Of a stretch of 64,000 bases of DNA, positions 48,860-61,799 are shown one piece after another. The notes below the pieces were generated by a model that worked only from the letters and a program-made list of their open reading frames with translations, searched no databases and was not told the DNA's origin. Both the position numbers and the translations under genes were made by a program. Position 1 is the stretch's first letter, and the number at the start of each line of letters is the position of its first letter. The stretch comes from Phylloscopus collybita (Eukaryota; Chordata; Aves; Passeriformes; Phylloscopidae), in contig JAJNNQ010000009.1 of the NCBI GenBank assembly GCA_027886175.1, positions 7,608,501 through 7,672,500 on the forward strand, given 5' to 3'.

Positions 48860-49700
48860 AATACCAGCAGCAGCAAAGGACTGAGTCAGGAATCATCTCT
48901 GAAAGTTTGTGAAGATTGAGGGAGGTTTCTAGGGACCAGAAGAAGGCAGTTGAATCTTCAGAAAGGCAGGAACAGGAATTAAGAGTTCTTTCCTTCAACT
49001 CCTTAGAAGATCATTGAGCAAGAAGTTTTGGAGGCAATTTCCAGTCACGTAAAGGAGAAGGTGGTGACTGGGAATAGCCAGAATGGATCTACCAGCACTG
49101 AATCACATCTGACTGACCTGCTTGCTTTCTGTTTAAAAAGACTAGATCTGTGGATGAGGGTAGAGCAAAGTATTGTCTAGCTGGACAGTACAAACCCTTT
49201 TGACACAGTCTCCAAGAACATCCTTGTATCCAAGCTGGGATGCTATACTGCAGATGGAAGGACTACCAGCTGGCTAGGAAACTAACTGGATCTCTGGGCA
49301 CAGAGTAGTTGTTAATGGTTTGTATTCTGCCTAGAGGCTGATTCCCAGTGGAGGACTGCACTGGGACATGCCCTGTTTAGTATCAACCATCTAAAGGTGA
49401 TGGTGGAGTGCATGTTCACTCTTTTGCAGGTGATACCAAGCTGGGGGCTGCAGTCTGCCCCTGTGAGGGCAGGACAGCCCCTCAAAGGGACCTAGACAGG
49501 CTCCAGAAATGAGCTGACAGGGACCCCATCAAACTCAAGAAGGACAAAGGCAAAGTCCTCCTCCTGGGATGGCCAAATGGTGGAGCAGGTAGGGGATGGG
49601 CTGGCTGGGCAGCAGCTCTGCTGATGGGGACTTGGGGCTCCTGGCTGACATGAATACAAGCCTGTTCCCAGAGCAGCCAGCAGAGTATCAGCTCTAAGCT
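48860..49700 (+). mobile_element. CR1 LINE reverse-transcriptase fragment (sense, degraded)
   Basis: The + strand frames give old CR1 RT text: VVTGNSQNG, then LTDLLAFC, NPFDTVSKNILVSKLG, and later DTKLGAAV-like and KKDKGKVLLLGW blocks. They are interrupted by stops and frameshifts. It is dead and truncated at both ends, more diverged than the copy at 10.9-12.1 kb. Edges are approximate. Confidence 0.8.
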
Positions 49701-51534
49701 TGTCCTGCCCTTTTTGACACAACGCTTTACAGTCCTAAAGGCTCAAACCATGTCCCATGAGGTTTTAATGCAGCTGCTGGACTTGGCAGTGGCCTGGCTG
49801 AGATGTGGTCACCCCTGGCTTTTGCCATCTCACCCATGGGGATGACTGACCACGGTGAATGCACTGCATAATTGCAATTCAGCTTTAAACACCACAGCTT
49901 GAACACATTGAGGGTTTCAACACAGGCAAACAAATGTGGCATGTAGACTTGGCTACTAGCTTGTAGTGGCATAATTGATATGGTTTTCATGCAAATAGCC
50001 TCAACAATTGAACTAAAAATAATCAATATTAATTGATGGTTGTTGTCAGGCCTGTGTTTAGCTATTTTCTGTCTGTGCTGGATGGATATGCATGTATTTG
50101 TAGGCTGTGCTCAATATTCTCTGACTATGAAATTGCAGCAGTAGGTTGTGAAATATGTATGAAATTAAAATTTTGAATGCATGGAGGGCATAAAAGTATG
50201 GATGGCTGTGAGGCTTTGCTTTGCAGGACTATGATGTGCATTTCTAAACAGCTGGAAAAGCTCATCAGACCTTGCAAGGACAAGGAAAAAAGAATCCTTA
50301 AATGGCTTTAAAATCTAAGCAAATCTTACTGCCTTCTTTTCTCACTAGTGGATTTCCCCTTATTCTAGGCTGACAGTGGTTTAAAAGGAAGAACTTTGAG
50401 TTCTCACTTTTAAGTTTGGCACCATTTTTTTCATCTTTACATGTTATTTAAGTCTACCCCTTGCAAGACTGGTGTGGGCAGGATGGATTCTGAGAAGGAA
50501 AAACCTGAAAGTCTTCAAGAAAAGAAGGGTGGGTCAGGTGTCCAGGAATAATTTTAATTTTTTTTTTCCTTCTGCAAATGCAAACCTCTAGCTGTGAGAA
50601 TCAGATTTGGTTCAGCTTTTTGTTAATTTGAATGAAATCTGGTTTATGAAAATGGGGCATTTGTCATTTGGTCTTGCCTTTCCTGTTGTATTCCCTTTGC
50701 TGCATTTTGATTTAGAGTAACAAGATCTGAACTGGGAGAGGCAAATGAAAAGAAAGTTTGGGGCTCTAGTTGGGCTCTGGAATTTCTTTGAGATGTATAC
50801 TACAGCTATATACCCCAGTTTTATGTTTCTCAGTAAAAGAAAAAAAAATAACGCTGAGTCACTACTGGGATTGCTCTTCAGTCTGAGGACTGAATAATCA
50901 ATCTCATAATAAGATACACATGAAAGACAAGGTCATGGTTGATAGTCCACTGTAACATAATGTTTTTGTGCATGCTGTTTCTAATGCATTATTAACTGTT
51001 TTAGTTGCTTTTTCCTTTTTTTTTTTTTCTTTAATTAATGAAACTCTGTACTTTTGCCTACCCTGAACTTCATCCTGTAACAAATGAACAGACATCTGTA
51101 TCTCATGGTTGTTACAAGGATACTTACCAAGGCTTTTAGGCAATATCAGAAAAAGGATATGCATTATATTTATGGCCACTTGTATTCATTATAGAAAATA
51201 AATATTCTTTCTTCAAAGCATGGAAGCGCAGGGCTGCCCTCCGTTTGGTAAAGGCTGTGGTGGGTTGCCTAGTCCAGTTGTCAGGGGCTGCTGTCAGATT
51301 GGTTAGCTGGGAATTCTTTAAGGGGAAGAAGATTATTAAAACACCAACACAGTCCCATTTCCATTAGAAGTTGTAATATTTTTTATTTGTATTGAATTTA
51401 ATTGGGGGTTTATAATAGGTCAAACCTAGGAAAAGAAGCTGAAAGGCTTCACTGGAGGTTAAAGAAGAAAAGTATCTAATTTTATTCTCATTAAAAGCAT
51501 TGACACCTAAGTGTGACCAGAACAAATATTTTGA

Positions 51535-51888
<354 letters not shown>

Positions 51889-54800
51889 TAGCATCTATTT
51901 TCCCCTCTTTTTAGTATTTTGCAGAATGAATCAAATTTGCTGTTTAAAGAGAACACCCTCACACACATTTTTCTCTAACAGCTCTTGTATTTTTTCTGTA
52001 AATCACAAATGAGATCTGTTCCCCAATCTCAGCCACTTTGCTGAATTAGGGCATTTTCTTTATTCCTTTATGAAAGACTGGAAGGGAGTAGGAGAACTGG
52101 GCAAAAAGTTGTATATTATTGCCAAAACTCAGCATGCATGTCACGGCTCACATCAGGGAGAGTGTTCATAAAAGGAGTACAGGCATGTTCAAGAGAGTCC
52201 CGCGGTGCAATCAGAGATATAACATACTGCTTAGATGATTTTTGGCTTGCTCTAGTTCTGCTCTTGATATGAGTATGAAATTTCTCTGGCTTCAGTTATT
52301 ATTGAAATGGTGAAAAGATGCAAAATAAGTCTTTCTGTGGACACCGAAAAGCTGCTCATGCAGTTTGAAAGTACATTGCAACATTTTAAATACAATTGAG
52401 AATGTAATTTTTTTCAAAGTAAATGCTAGTTTGAGATGCAAACATGTGATTCCTTTTTTTTGTTTTTTTGGATATGATTGGAGTTCCCTGGAAGGCAGCA
52501 TTTTAACAAAAGGCAGAGTTGTACTCTTGATACAAATTTTAGACTTTACTGTCTCATTTTTCATCCAGAGTGGTGTGAAATAAGAGTTGATTACAGTTTT
52601 CTGGCAGGAAAAAAGTTGATCCTAGAGATCCTTATCATGATTCTGTGAGGCTTTAACTGTAACAGTAAAATTACCTGTCAGTCATGCAACTGTAAAGATG
52701 TTGAGCTGGAAGAAGAACCAACCGAGCAAGTTTGAATTATTGTTTCCAGACCCACTCTTGGATGAATAAAACTAAGGTAAATTCATTCAATCATTCAAGC
52801 AAATAGTCCTTGAATAGCTGATTACTTTTTAAAACTTTTTCTTTTTTTTGGCAATGAATATTTATTAGGGTGCATAACTTTTGAACTATAGCAAGCTTTT
52901 TGTTCACAAGCAACAATTTTTTTCATTCTAGTTTATTGTAAGTAGTTGATATTCCTGTTACACAAACTCGCTTGACTTTAAGGTTTGCAAACTCCACAGC
53001 CACATTTCAGATGCAATAACTTTATTCCCAATTGGATTTACAATAACATAATTTAATATTTAATTAGAAGGTCACATTTCCACAAATGTTGTGGAATTTA
53101 TTCACTTGACTACTTGATAACATCAGGCTTTTTAAAAACACTGGATGTTTTTTCAGCTTAGGGACAACTCCAGAACAACAGAGATTTTATACCATAAGAG
53201 AGGACAGAGATCACCACGCCAGGTTTCACTGCAGAACATAGACTGCCTTCACAGAGATGAAGTTAATCAACCCCAAACCCACTTCTGTTGTGCCCACAGT
53301 TTGCAGGTTGACCCCCACTCTCATGTAGGTGCTTTCATTTACAGCTAAAGTAGACTTAAATCAGTCACTAAATTAGAAGCTCTGGAAAATTTAGGCTATG
53401 ATACATTTTAGCCAGCTTCAGGTTCATGGGATTGTTTATTTTTTTTTTTTTTTAACTTTATCCAAGGAAATAACCTAACCTATTCTAGTAAAAAGTATTT
53501 TAACTTTACTTGGCTAGAAACTGCAGCTCATTTAAATCGAGCCCCTAGTGGCACAGGCTGGCTTTCAGCTGGCTGCAGGTCTGGGGCAGGTAATGCCACT
53601 CAGGCCTTGCATTGCTGCTGTAGCCTGCCAGGGGTGTCTGCACTGGATGGCTCAGGAGGGTCCGGGAGCTGCAGGGAAGGGCAGGGCAGCTCTCAGGACC
53701 TCCCTAACTTAGGAGTTCAGCCACGCCCTCACAGTCTCCACTATGAAAGAATTTTGTGCAATAGAATATTGTGCATATCATTCAACAGCAAGACAGTTAC
53801 ACGGTCACAAGTTCCCCTGTTTTAAGAAAAAGGAGAAGCTGAGCAGTAGATGCCACATGAGAGATCAGTGTAATATTACAGGTGAGCATCGTGGTAGGAT
53901 TAAAAATTAGAAACCACTTGTGATAATGGGGCATGTGTCTGGAAGGAGAAAAAGTGTTATTCCAGTAGTCATAGGGGGTTTGAAAAGCTAGTCCAGGTTT
54001 GACCTGTTTAATTTAGGCTGATGAATGAGATCAGAGTAGGGAACCCTTTCTTGGCCAGAAGAAAATACAGTGCTTGCTAATGATACCACATGGGTTAAAA
54101 TCACTTCAGAGCTGCCATGCTTAGACAAGGAAGTTAATTCTTTTAGAGTTACTAATGGAAAATTATGAACTGAGGAAGCAATTTTCAGCTTAAGCAATTA
54201 GTGTGTCATCCTGTATTTGAAAACCACTTTGAAATAGCCAACAAGAGAGAAAAGAATTGGCATTAAAAAATTTGGGTCCATTTTATCAGTGCCCTTGCCT
54301 CGGAACAGTAGACAAGTGATCCAACAGATTCAAAAAAGGAACTAAAGAAAATTCTTGGAATTGAAATCAAAAAAATGTTTTAGGTCCTCAATTTCCCTAT
54401 TTTTCTATTTTATGGCTATGCAAAACAATTATTTTGAAACACATTTTGAAAAATACACACTCATGTCTATATGTAAAATACAGATGTGTTTTGCAGCTGT
54501 ATATTTTACAAGTTACATTATGGGATTTTTTTCTTCAGTAATAAAAATCCTAATGTTATGGCAACAATTGGTAGGGAAAAAAAAAACCTTTCAAACAGCA
54601 GTTCTTTCAAAATAACTTTTAAACTTCTGAAAACTTTCCTATTATTCCTTTAAACTCTCCCACACAGCTTTAGTGTGTCAACTTTGTGTTTTCCACAGTG
54701 TCTTTGAACATAGCAGGAGGCTACTTGGCTATATAAAATATAGCTTAAAAAATTCAATTGAATGTTTAGCTTTCATGATAGTGAAAAATGTCAAGTTTTA

Positions 54801-55387
54801 TACTTCAATTCAAGTACATATGTATTGTCAAGCTAAAAATAGTTGAAACTGGTTCTCTTTCCATTCTCTTTGAAAAACTTTGAGTTTGGGATCTTCTTAC
54901 AAACCCAAATTTTGCTGATTAGTGATAATACAATTAATGTGAGATAAAATTAATTTTAATTTTTGTTTCAAGTGTGTAGATGAGGAAAACATTTGGAATC
55001 CCTTTAAAGGGGCTCCTGTTATTTGCTGAGTATTGTTCTAACACTGCTCTAAAACTGTTATACAGTACAAAACATTTGACAATAGTAGAATTATTCTATT
55101 ATGGTCATAAAACATAATGCAATGTGGTGAAGTCTTGTACTGCAGCTTAAACTTTTAAAATCCAAATTCCTGACACCACTATAAATGACTTTTTATCTAA
55201 TTGAAAACAGTGGGGTTTTTACCCTATGGATTAATTTATGGTCTTTGTTTTCATAGTAAAATAATGACAGAACATAATTATACAGGCTGTGAATGTAGTT
55301 CAGAGTTCATGTGTTCTGCCATTTCTATTGTACTGAAAATGGGGGTGAAAGAGTTACTTTAATAGATTAAGAAACCATAATAAATCC

Positions 55388-56170
55388 ACTGTGTTATCTA
55401 GTCTGACTTCTTGTTAAGATACCATTTGAATTTGGTCATTCTGATGTGGAGCCCAGAAGTGTTGTGGAGAGGGTTCTGTGGCATCCTTCCCTCAGCAGGG
55501 CACTTCTGCACTCAGGAGCCCCCCGTCTCTGCTGTCCTCCATTTCTTTGTTTTTATGATTTGTTTGACTCTGGGAAACACTAAATATCTGGTCTAGACTT
55601 GATAAATTTAGAAGGTGGGGAATTCACTCCTCCCTTCTTTCTAGTGATAAGCAAACTCTTGTTTAAACCAGTCCCTTGTTTCTAATGTGCATTTAGTGAA
55701 TGAAACTCCCAGGTGTTACTTCTACTTACCTTTCTTTTCAGTGTATTGGAGAACCTTTCAGTATTTTTTGCTTTCTGGCAAGCTGGTTGTGTGCCATGAT
55801 TGTACTGTCTTTGGCTTTTTTTAATTTTCAAATATAGATTGATTAATTTGGTGCAGGAAGTTTACACAGGAAGAAAAAGTAAGAATTGGTAACATGAATT
55901 AGCCAAGATATGGATTAAAAGAAGTGCATTAAAACTTGATGATGATGCTAATTTGGGAAACAACATCTTTGGCAAAGACTTTACTATTTCTAAAATTATG
56001 CTACAGCTATTTAAATCTGAATGGGCATCATCTACAAAGAAGTTTGAGCTTTAGGCTATGTGCATTATGTAGTGCAGCTTAACTCATTATGCAGACTTGT
56101 TATCCTAGCAAGGTGCTTTGCCCAGGCTCCGAGCCATTTTTGTGGTTCTTTTCTGTGCTTTACTTCAAGG
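55388..56170 (-). repeat. Possible ancient CR1/L3-like LINE remnant
   Basis: CCACTGTGTTATCTAGTCTG with ACTTCTTGTT resembles the antisense 3' region of an old amniote CR1/L3 family. Weaker similarity continues near 55600-55680 (a GGGGAATTCACTCCTCC-type phrase) and 56140 (GTGGTTCTTTTCTGTGCTTT). Divergence is high and I am recalling the consensus from memory, so this is tentative. Confidence 0.35.
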
Positions 56171-57021
56171 ATGAGTCTCATTAATTTCTGAATGCATTTG
56201 AATGATTGAATGAGCCTAGTTTACCAGAAGATTCAGGTTGCCTCATCTTCAGTCCTTACGCTCTGAGGATCTTAATATCATCTCTAATATTAATATTATT
56301 TATATTCAGACCATTGTTAATTTTTTAATAAAAACATGGATTATGGAGGTATGCTCAGATTTGTATGTAGCTAAAAAACCCAAACCAGTGAGAAACAGCT
56401 TTTAGGTGTTAAAAGCCATAAATTCCAAGAACTGATGGTACTGGAGACCTGTTTGCCATGAAGTAGTCAGAAATGAGGAATTGTTGTTAGGGTTTTGTGA
56501 AGATAATACATTTTGATAAACAGAGAACTCTTTGTATTCAACTCCTGCTTCATTAATTATTCACACACATCCCTGAAACAAGCTGTATTGTACAAGTGTA
56601 AGCAATCAATCAAGGAACTTTTAATTGAACAATGAATTAAATTGGTATTAGGTAGGCAGACAGCAAATGCATTTGAGACTTGCCTAATATGTTGCCTGAT
56701 TGTATCTGGAGGTTTTGCTTTGTTCCCCCTCATGTCCATTACACACAGTCATTTCTGCTCAGTCTCCTAGGTGAGAAGGAATAATTTCTTTCCCTTGGTT
56801 TGCTTCCTTGGAACCCTGCCTGTCTGTTTTATAGCATAGCAGGGAAATAACTTTGTGAGGTTCTGTTTGGAATACGGTCCCAGTGCCAGAGCTCTTCCAC
56901 ACTTTGTTCCTGTGGTCAAAGGTCATCTCTTGCAGGCTTTCTGTTGTAGGCACTGGAAACACAGCAGAAGAGTACCAGCAGATTGTAAATGAGGCCCTTA
57001 CTTCCTTTGACCCCTCTTTCC

Positions 57022-57043
57022 TGAGATTTTCCTCAAAATCTCA
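57022..57043. repeat. Short perfect inverted repeat
   Basis: TGAGATTTT and AAAATCTCA are 9-bp arms around a CCTC loop. No function is suggested by its position in intron 2. Confidence 0.8.
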
Positions 57044-58148
57044 AAACCTACCTTCATAGATCTTGGCAAAGAGGGAGGCGTTTCTTCAGCAGTTTGTGGA
57101 TGCTGTCAGGACCTGCTGCATCCCTGTTGTCACAGAGGTGTTGACTGCATAGAAATGCAACATGGAGAATGGGCAACAGGAACTACTGATACAATAATGA
57201 GCAATTGTCAGTTGTTGCTTATTCTTGTGCCTACACACTGGCAAAGTAGACATGCTCCTAGCTGGAACTGTTAGAGCATACTGATGCTGCTTGGGTTACT
57301 TGGTGCTGGACCCATATTCCTTTCCCTGCTTCCCTCCTGAATTTGTTATAAAAAATTATTGACAGGGAGGGGTCGTTGACATGCTGCCCAGGACTCCTAG
57401 AACTTCTCAAGAAAGATGGCTCAGTATCTGAGGGAACACTTCAGTATTCAAACAACTCAACACTGGACGGGCATCACTGGACATTTTACATGGTCTCATG
57501 TTGCAAGTGCTGTTTGCTTGTAAATTAGATTCCTCAGAGCCTTCTTTTGTAGGGCCCTTCTCAAGAGCTCCCTTTCAGCAGCTATTCTGCAAGAGGAGAG
57601 CACTGTATGTGCCAATTCCTTACTGTGGACTTGTGAGCGACCATAAAACCCTTTCACTATCAGTCAGTGGAGAGAAAAAGAGATTGGGACTATCACCAAA
57701 GCTAGGGCTTTCTGAAAATTTCTGAAATAAGTATTTCTTTTCAATGAAGGCTAATTACCAGGTTGTGTTTGTTATTGTAAACAAATGTAGAGAGTATTTG
57801 GGAGACCTTGAAGAATCCTTTTGTCATTGCTTTTGGGGGCACTTCTCTGTGCTGAAACACAGTTCTGAGCTAGCACTCTTCAGTGAATACTTTTTTAGTT
57901 ATTAGCAGACTGCAGATACTGCTGACACAGTAAAAATTTGCTGCTCTTTTCTCTCTCGAGCTGTGTAAGGCACTTACTGTCTTGGATGTATGGTTTCATG
58001 TCTTACAGTTCTTTGATGGATTTAACTGAAAAACAGGTAAAATCCTTTATAGACTTCAGGAAAACACTTCAAAGATTCTTTTCTCTAAAAAATCAGGCTT
58101 ATTTTAGATCTTTCAATCTAAATCACTTAATCTTGATTTTTTATGTGG

Positions 58149-58188
58149 TGGTTTTTGTTGTTGTTGTTGCTGTTGTCGTCGTTGTTGT
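58149..58188. repeat. GTT/GTC trinucleotide-rich stretch
   Basis: Degenerate GTT repeats (TTTTTGTTGTTGTTGTTGC, then GTTGTCGTCGTTGTTGTC) lie in intron 2. It is simple-sequence DNA. Confidence 0.85.
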
Positions 58189-59562
58189 CTCAGTTGAAAT
58201 TAAAACCCAAATGGTGGCTACTGTTACCAAGAAAGACACACAGTACTCACTGCATCTCAGTACCATTGACAAGCCTCAGATTTTCTCTCTCATTCCTTAC
58301 TGAGGACCATTCTCACCAGTGCTTACGTTTTCAACACACAAGCCCTCTTGTGGAGTGAGTTCGTAGTGGTTTCAAGACGAGGTCTTAGCACAGCTACTTT
58401 CTAACACTGTATGGGGGAAAGAATAGAGATCCATCAACTTTCCAACATTTAAATCCTCTGTGAAGACAAGTTTAAATTCAAAGGGTGACTTTGGCTAAAA
58501 TAATATCAACATTTCAGAAAGTTTCTTGCTCTGCCTACCAGAAAGCACTTATTCTTTGTCAATGTGACTACAGCGATGGGAACCTTGGAATAACAGATTC
58601 GGTGTTGTCCTTAGACTGCCGTAGATATTTTCCACTGGCTTGACCTCTTTGAGAACCACGCTTGAATTAATTCTGGCCCTTAGAGTTAGGGGAGACAAAT
58701 TTAGTGTTCTAGTGCTAGCCAAGACCCATTCTCACATGATTGTGACTGACAATTTCAGTGATCAGCAGTAAGCTTGACCCACAGTTTGAAAAGACCCACA
58801 GTTTGGGCAGAGCAACATGTATTTATTTTATCTACATTTATTCAATGCCCCAAATCAAATATGCTATATAGAACCTGCAAAGCTGAGTTTGTTGTATACC
58901 TTCCAAAACAGATAGCATCTCACCCTTTTTGGGTCGGTCACTGCGCTTTTAAATGTCAAGGGGCTTGTATCTTTTTCTTATATTTGCATTAAGCCTTTCA
59001 GGTGCTAAGGATTGTTTATCTCTCCTGCTGACAGATCTGAATGTCACAGTCACTGCTGCACAAAGCCTGTCAAGTAGGATAAGAACATGAATCAAATTAT
59101 GATACAAATCTGCCAGAGCTGAGTGACCTCACCCCCACTATCCTTCTTCACATTAATAAAAACACATTCCTCAAGAGTTCAAGTTATCCTTATTCAAGGA
59201 TGTCTTAAAATCTGCAGCATGTTGACATGGCATACTAGTCACAACTGTACTATCTCATTATTGCATTTCACCTAGAAAGGATACTGTACTTGGCAGAACA
59301 CAACTGAGATTGCTGTTTGTGTCAAGGGACTTCAAGACACATCATCAGATATCTTTGATGTTGCGGACTCCAGTCTGGAGTTACAAAAAGTGTAAATGAA
59401 GACATGGTCTTTCACTTTAAGTTAGGAAAGGAGTTATCCAGCTCTAACTGGAGGTTTCTCAGATGTGTAGTACACTTACACATATGCCTTCTACTTGCCT
59501 TTCTTCCTCTTTCACATTTTAGCATGATTCCTTCTTAGGCTGCAGGTTAAGAGACACAGATC

Positions 59563-59584
59563 TGTGTGTGTGTGTGTGTGTGTG
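59563..59584. repeat. (TG)11 microsatellite
   Basis: Eleven uninterrupted TG units lie in intron 2. The tract is probably length-polymorphic. Confidence 0.95.
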
Positions 59585-59789
59585 TTCTCACTTGTATGCC
59601 ACGTGGGCTGCTTTGGACTGCGTTGCTCTGTCACCCCAAGTTAGAACAGGAATGTGACCTTTACACCTTGAGACCATTGTATTTACTGCCATGTTTCTCT
59701 CTCTTCCAAAACAGAAATCCAGCATGATAAAGCATAGAGGAAATTCTTAAAATATTCCCCAAATTCCACATGGCAGCTCTACTTATTTC

Positions 59790-60050
59790 AGATGAGGATG
59801 TCCATTGCCCTTCTTTGGACATGCTCCAGCCCCTCCCGGTTTTTCTTGTCGTGAAGGGCCCAAAAATGGACACAGGATTGGAGGTGTGGCCTCAGCAGTG
59901 CTGAGTCCAGGGTGACAGTCACTGCCCTGGTCCTGCTGGCCACACTATTGCTGACACGGGCCGGGTGCCATTGTCCTTCTTGGCCACCTGGGCACATCTG
60001 GCTCATGTTTAGTCACTCTCAACCAGCACCCCCAGGTCCCTTTCTGTCTT
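59790..60050 (-). mobile_element. CR1 LINE fragment (RT C-terminal region)
   Basis: On the reverse strand a frame reads LDSALLRPHLQSCVHFWAL and then GLEHVQRRAMDIL. These match the conserved CR1 block of the form LYSALVRPHLExCVQFWAP...LERVQRRA. The antisense nucleotide phrases about cross-checking lists such as CACCCCCAGGTCCCTTTCTG are also typical of CR1. It is truncated and inactive. Confidence 0.82.
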
Positions 60051-60352
60051 TTCAGGCTTTTACATTGTTTAAAATGTTTTGTGGTGGAATAGAAAAAAAA
60101 GAATGGTCAGTGCCACTGGTGTGTCTTGGCACAAGGGCAAACTCTGAGACTCATATTCTGGAGTGGGACCAGCCTTACTGATGCAATGCCTTAAAAAACA
60201 AGCTGTAAGATACCACCACATGTAACCATGCAGCACTTTCTCTGGATTGAGATGGTTATTGAAGCTTTAAAATTGCAGTTTCAATGGCCAGATAAGACAA
60301 ATGTCTCTCTCAGTACAGTGTATAAATTCAATGTGTAAGACATGTCAAGATT

Positions 60353-60396
60353 AAAAAAAGAGAAAAAGAAAAAGAAAGCAAAAAACCCCCCCACCC
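60353..60396. repeat. A/G-rich then C-rich low-complexity stretch
   Basis: A purine run of AAAAAGAGAAAAAGAAAAAG type is followed by AAAAAACCCCCCCACCC. It lies 55 bases before the CTTT microsatellite and is purine-rich on the + strand, opposite in bias to it. Confidence 0.8.
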
Positions 60397-60448
60397 TGGC
60401 ATTCTGGAGGAAAAATTCTTATTAATAACAATGAGATGTAAAACCTAC

Positions 60449-60469
60449 CTTTCTTTCTTTCTTTCTTTC

Positions 60470-60545
<76 letters not shown>

Positions 60546-60548
60546 TTT
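60449..60548. repeat. (CTTT)n microsatellite, about 100 bp
   Basis: There are about 25 CTTT units with one phase slip near 60470 (TTCTCTTTC). The tract is pure pyrimidine on the + strand and ends 192 bases before MSANTD1 exon 3. It is likely to be polymorphic. The lysine/glutamate-rich open frames on the opposite strand are artefacts of this repeat. Confidence 0.97.
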
Positions 60549-60645
60549 CAATCTGTAACACTATGCAATAATACATTAAATACTTATGTTTTGGCACAAA
60601 CTTGAGAGGGAATTTATTGGAGAACACAGGGGTTTAAAAATATGA

Positions 60646-60981
<336 letters not shown>

Positions 60982-61795
60982 TTAGTTTCCTTTGTGAATG
61001 CCTCTGAGATTACTATTGCTATTATAGATAACCATTTATTGCACACCATATGTGTGTCTGTTGCCCTATTCCCAGGTTTTCCATGGAAATTAAAACCCTA
61101 GTATAATCCTAGTTCAGCAAAGAAAACATAATGCAGGGCGAGAGCTATCCAGTATGATAAAATTAGTGCAATATATGCCTAAGTTGAATTATTTTTATAC
61201 AGAAAGGTTAAGGGATAAATAGCTCGGGGAACTGAAGTACTATTTATGCCTAAGTCAGGTATTGTTTTGCAAACAGTGGTGTTTATTGCTTCACATCAAG
61301 GACTGCAGCTTAATCTGTTTTAGGAGAATGAAATAGTGCATTTCTAAACATGGTTATTGCACCTTGACTTTGCTGATGATTAAACCCTGTTTTGAAACAT
61401 ATGCCTGATTGTATAAGCGACCCATGGTTCTTGTGAAGAGCTAGCTGGGACCATGAGATACATAATTTTAAACTCCATGCCTGATATGAATAGTACTCTA
61501 AAGTATGAAGGTAAAAATAGTCTATTCAAATACATTTTTTGATATAAAAAGAACCTCCCAAACCACCTTACTATATACTGAATACTAAAATGTATAGAAG
61601 ATACTTGAAGTTGCTTTTGATATTAAACATTTAATTTTTTTTTCATTATTAACTGGAATCTGTTGACTTAACAAACAACCAGCAATGAAAACTTCCATTT
61701 ATTCTCTATCACAAAAGAAAAGTATTGTACTGTGTGTATATACATATATATAATGTCTATCAAATGAAATAAAGAAAAAAGAAGAAACTTACTCC
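60982..61795 (+). other. MSANTD1: MSANTD1 3' untranslated region
   Basis: This is AT-rich, stop-filled sequence after the MSANTD1 stop codon, with a TATATACATATATATAA stretch near 61737. Its end is set by the AATAAA at 61768, giving a 3' UTR of about 0.8 kb. Confidence 0.6.
61768..61773 (+). promoter_or_regulatory. MSANTD1: Candidate poly(A) signal AATAAA, MSANTD1
   Basis: A canonical AATAAA lies 787 bases after the stop codon, followed by A-rich and then U-containing sequence (ACTCCTTTATGCTGG). I saw no other AATAAA between the stop and here. Confidence 0.55.
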
Positions 61796-61799
61796 TTTA

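Noticed and set aside
60351..60627. Lysine/glutamate-repeat open frames on the - strand
   Set aside because: They are the CTTT microsatellite read on the reverse strand, not a protein.
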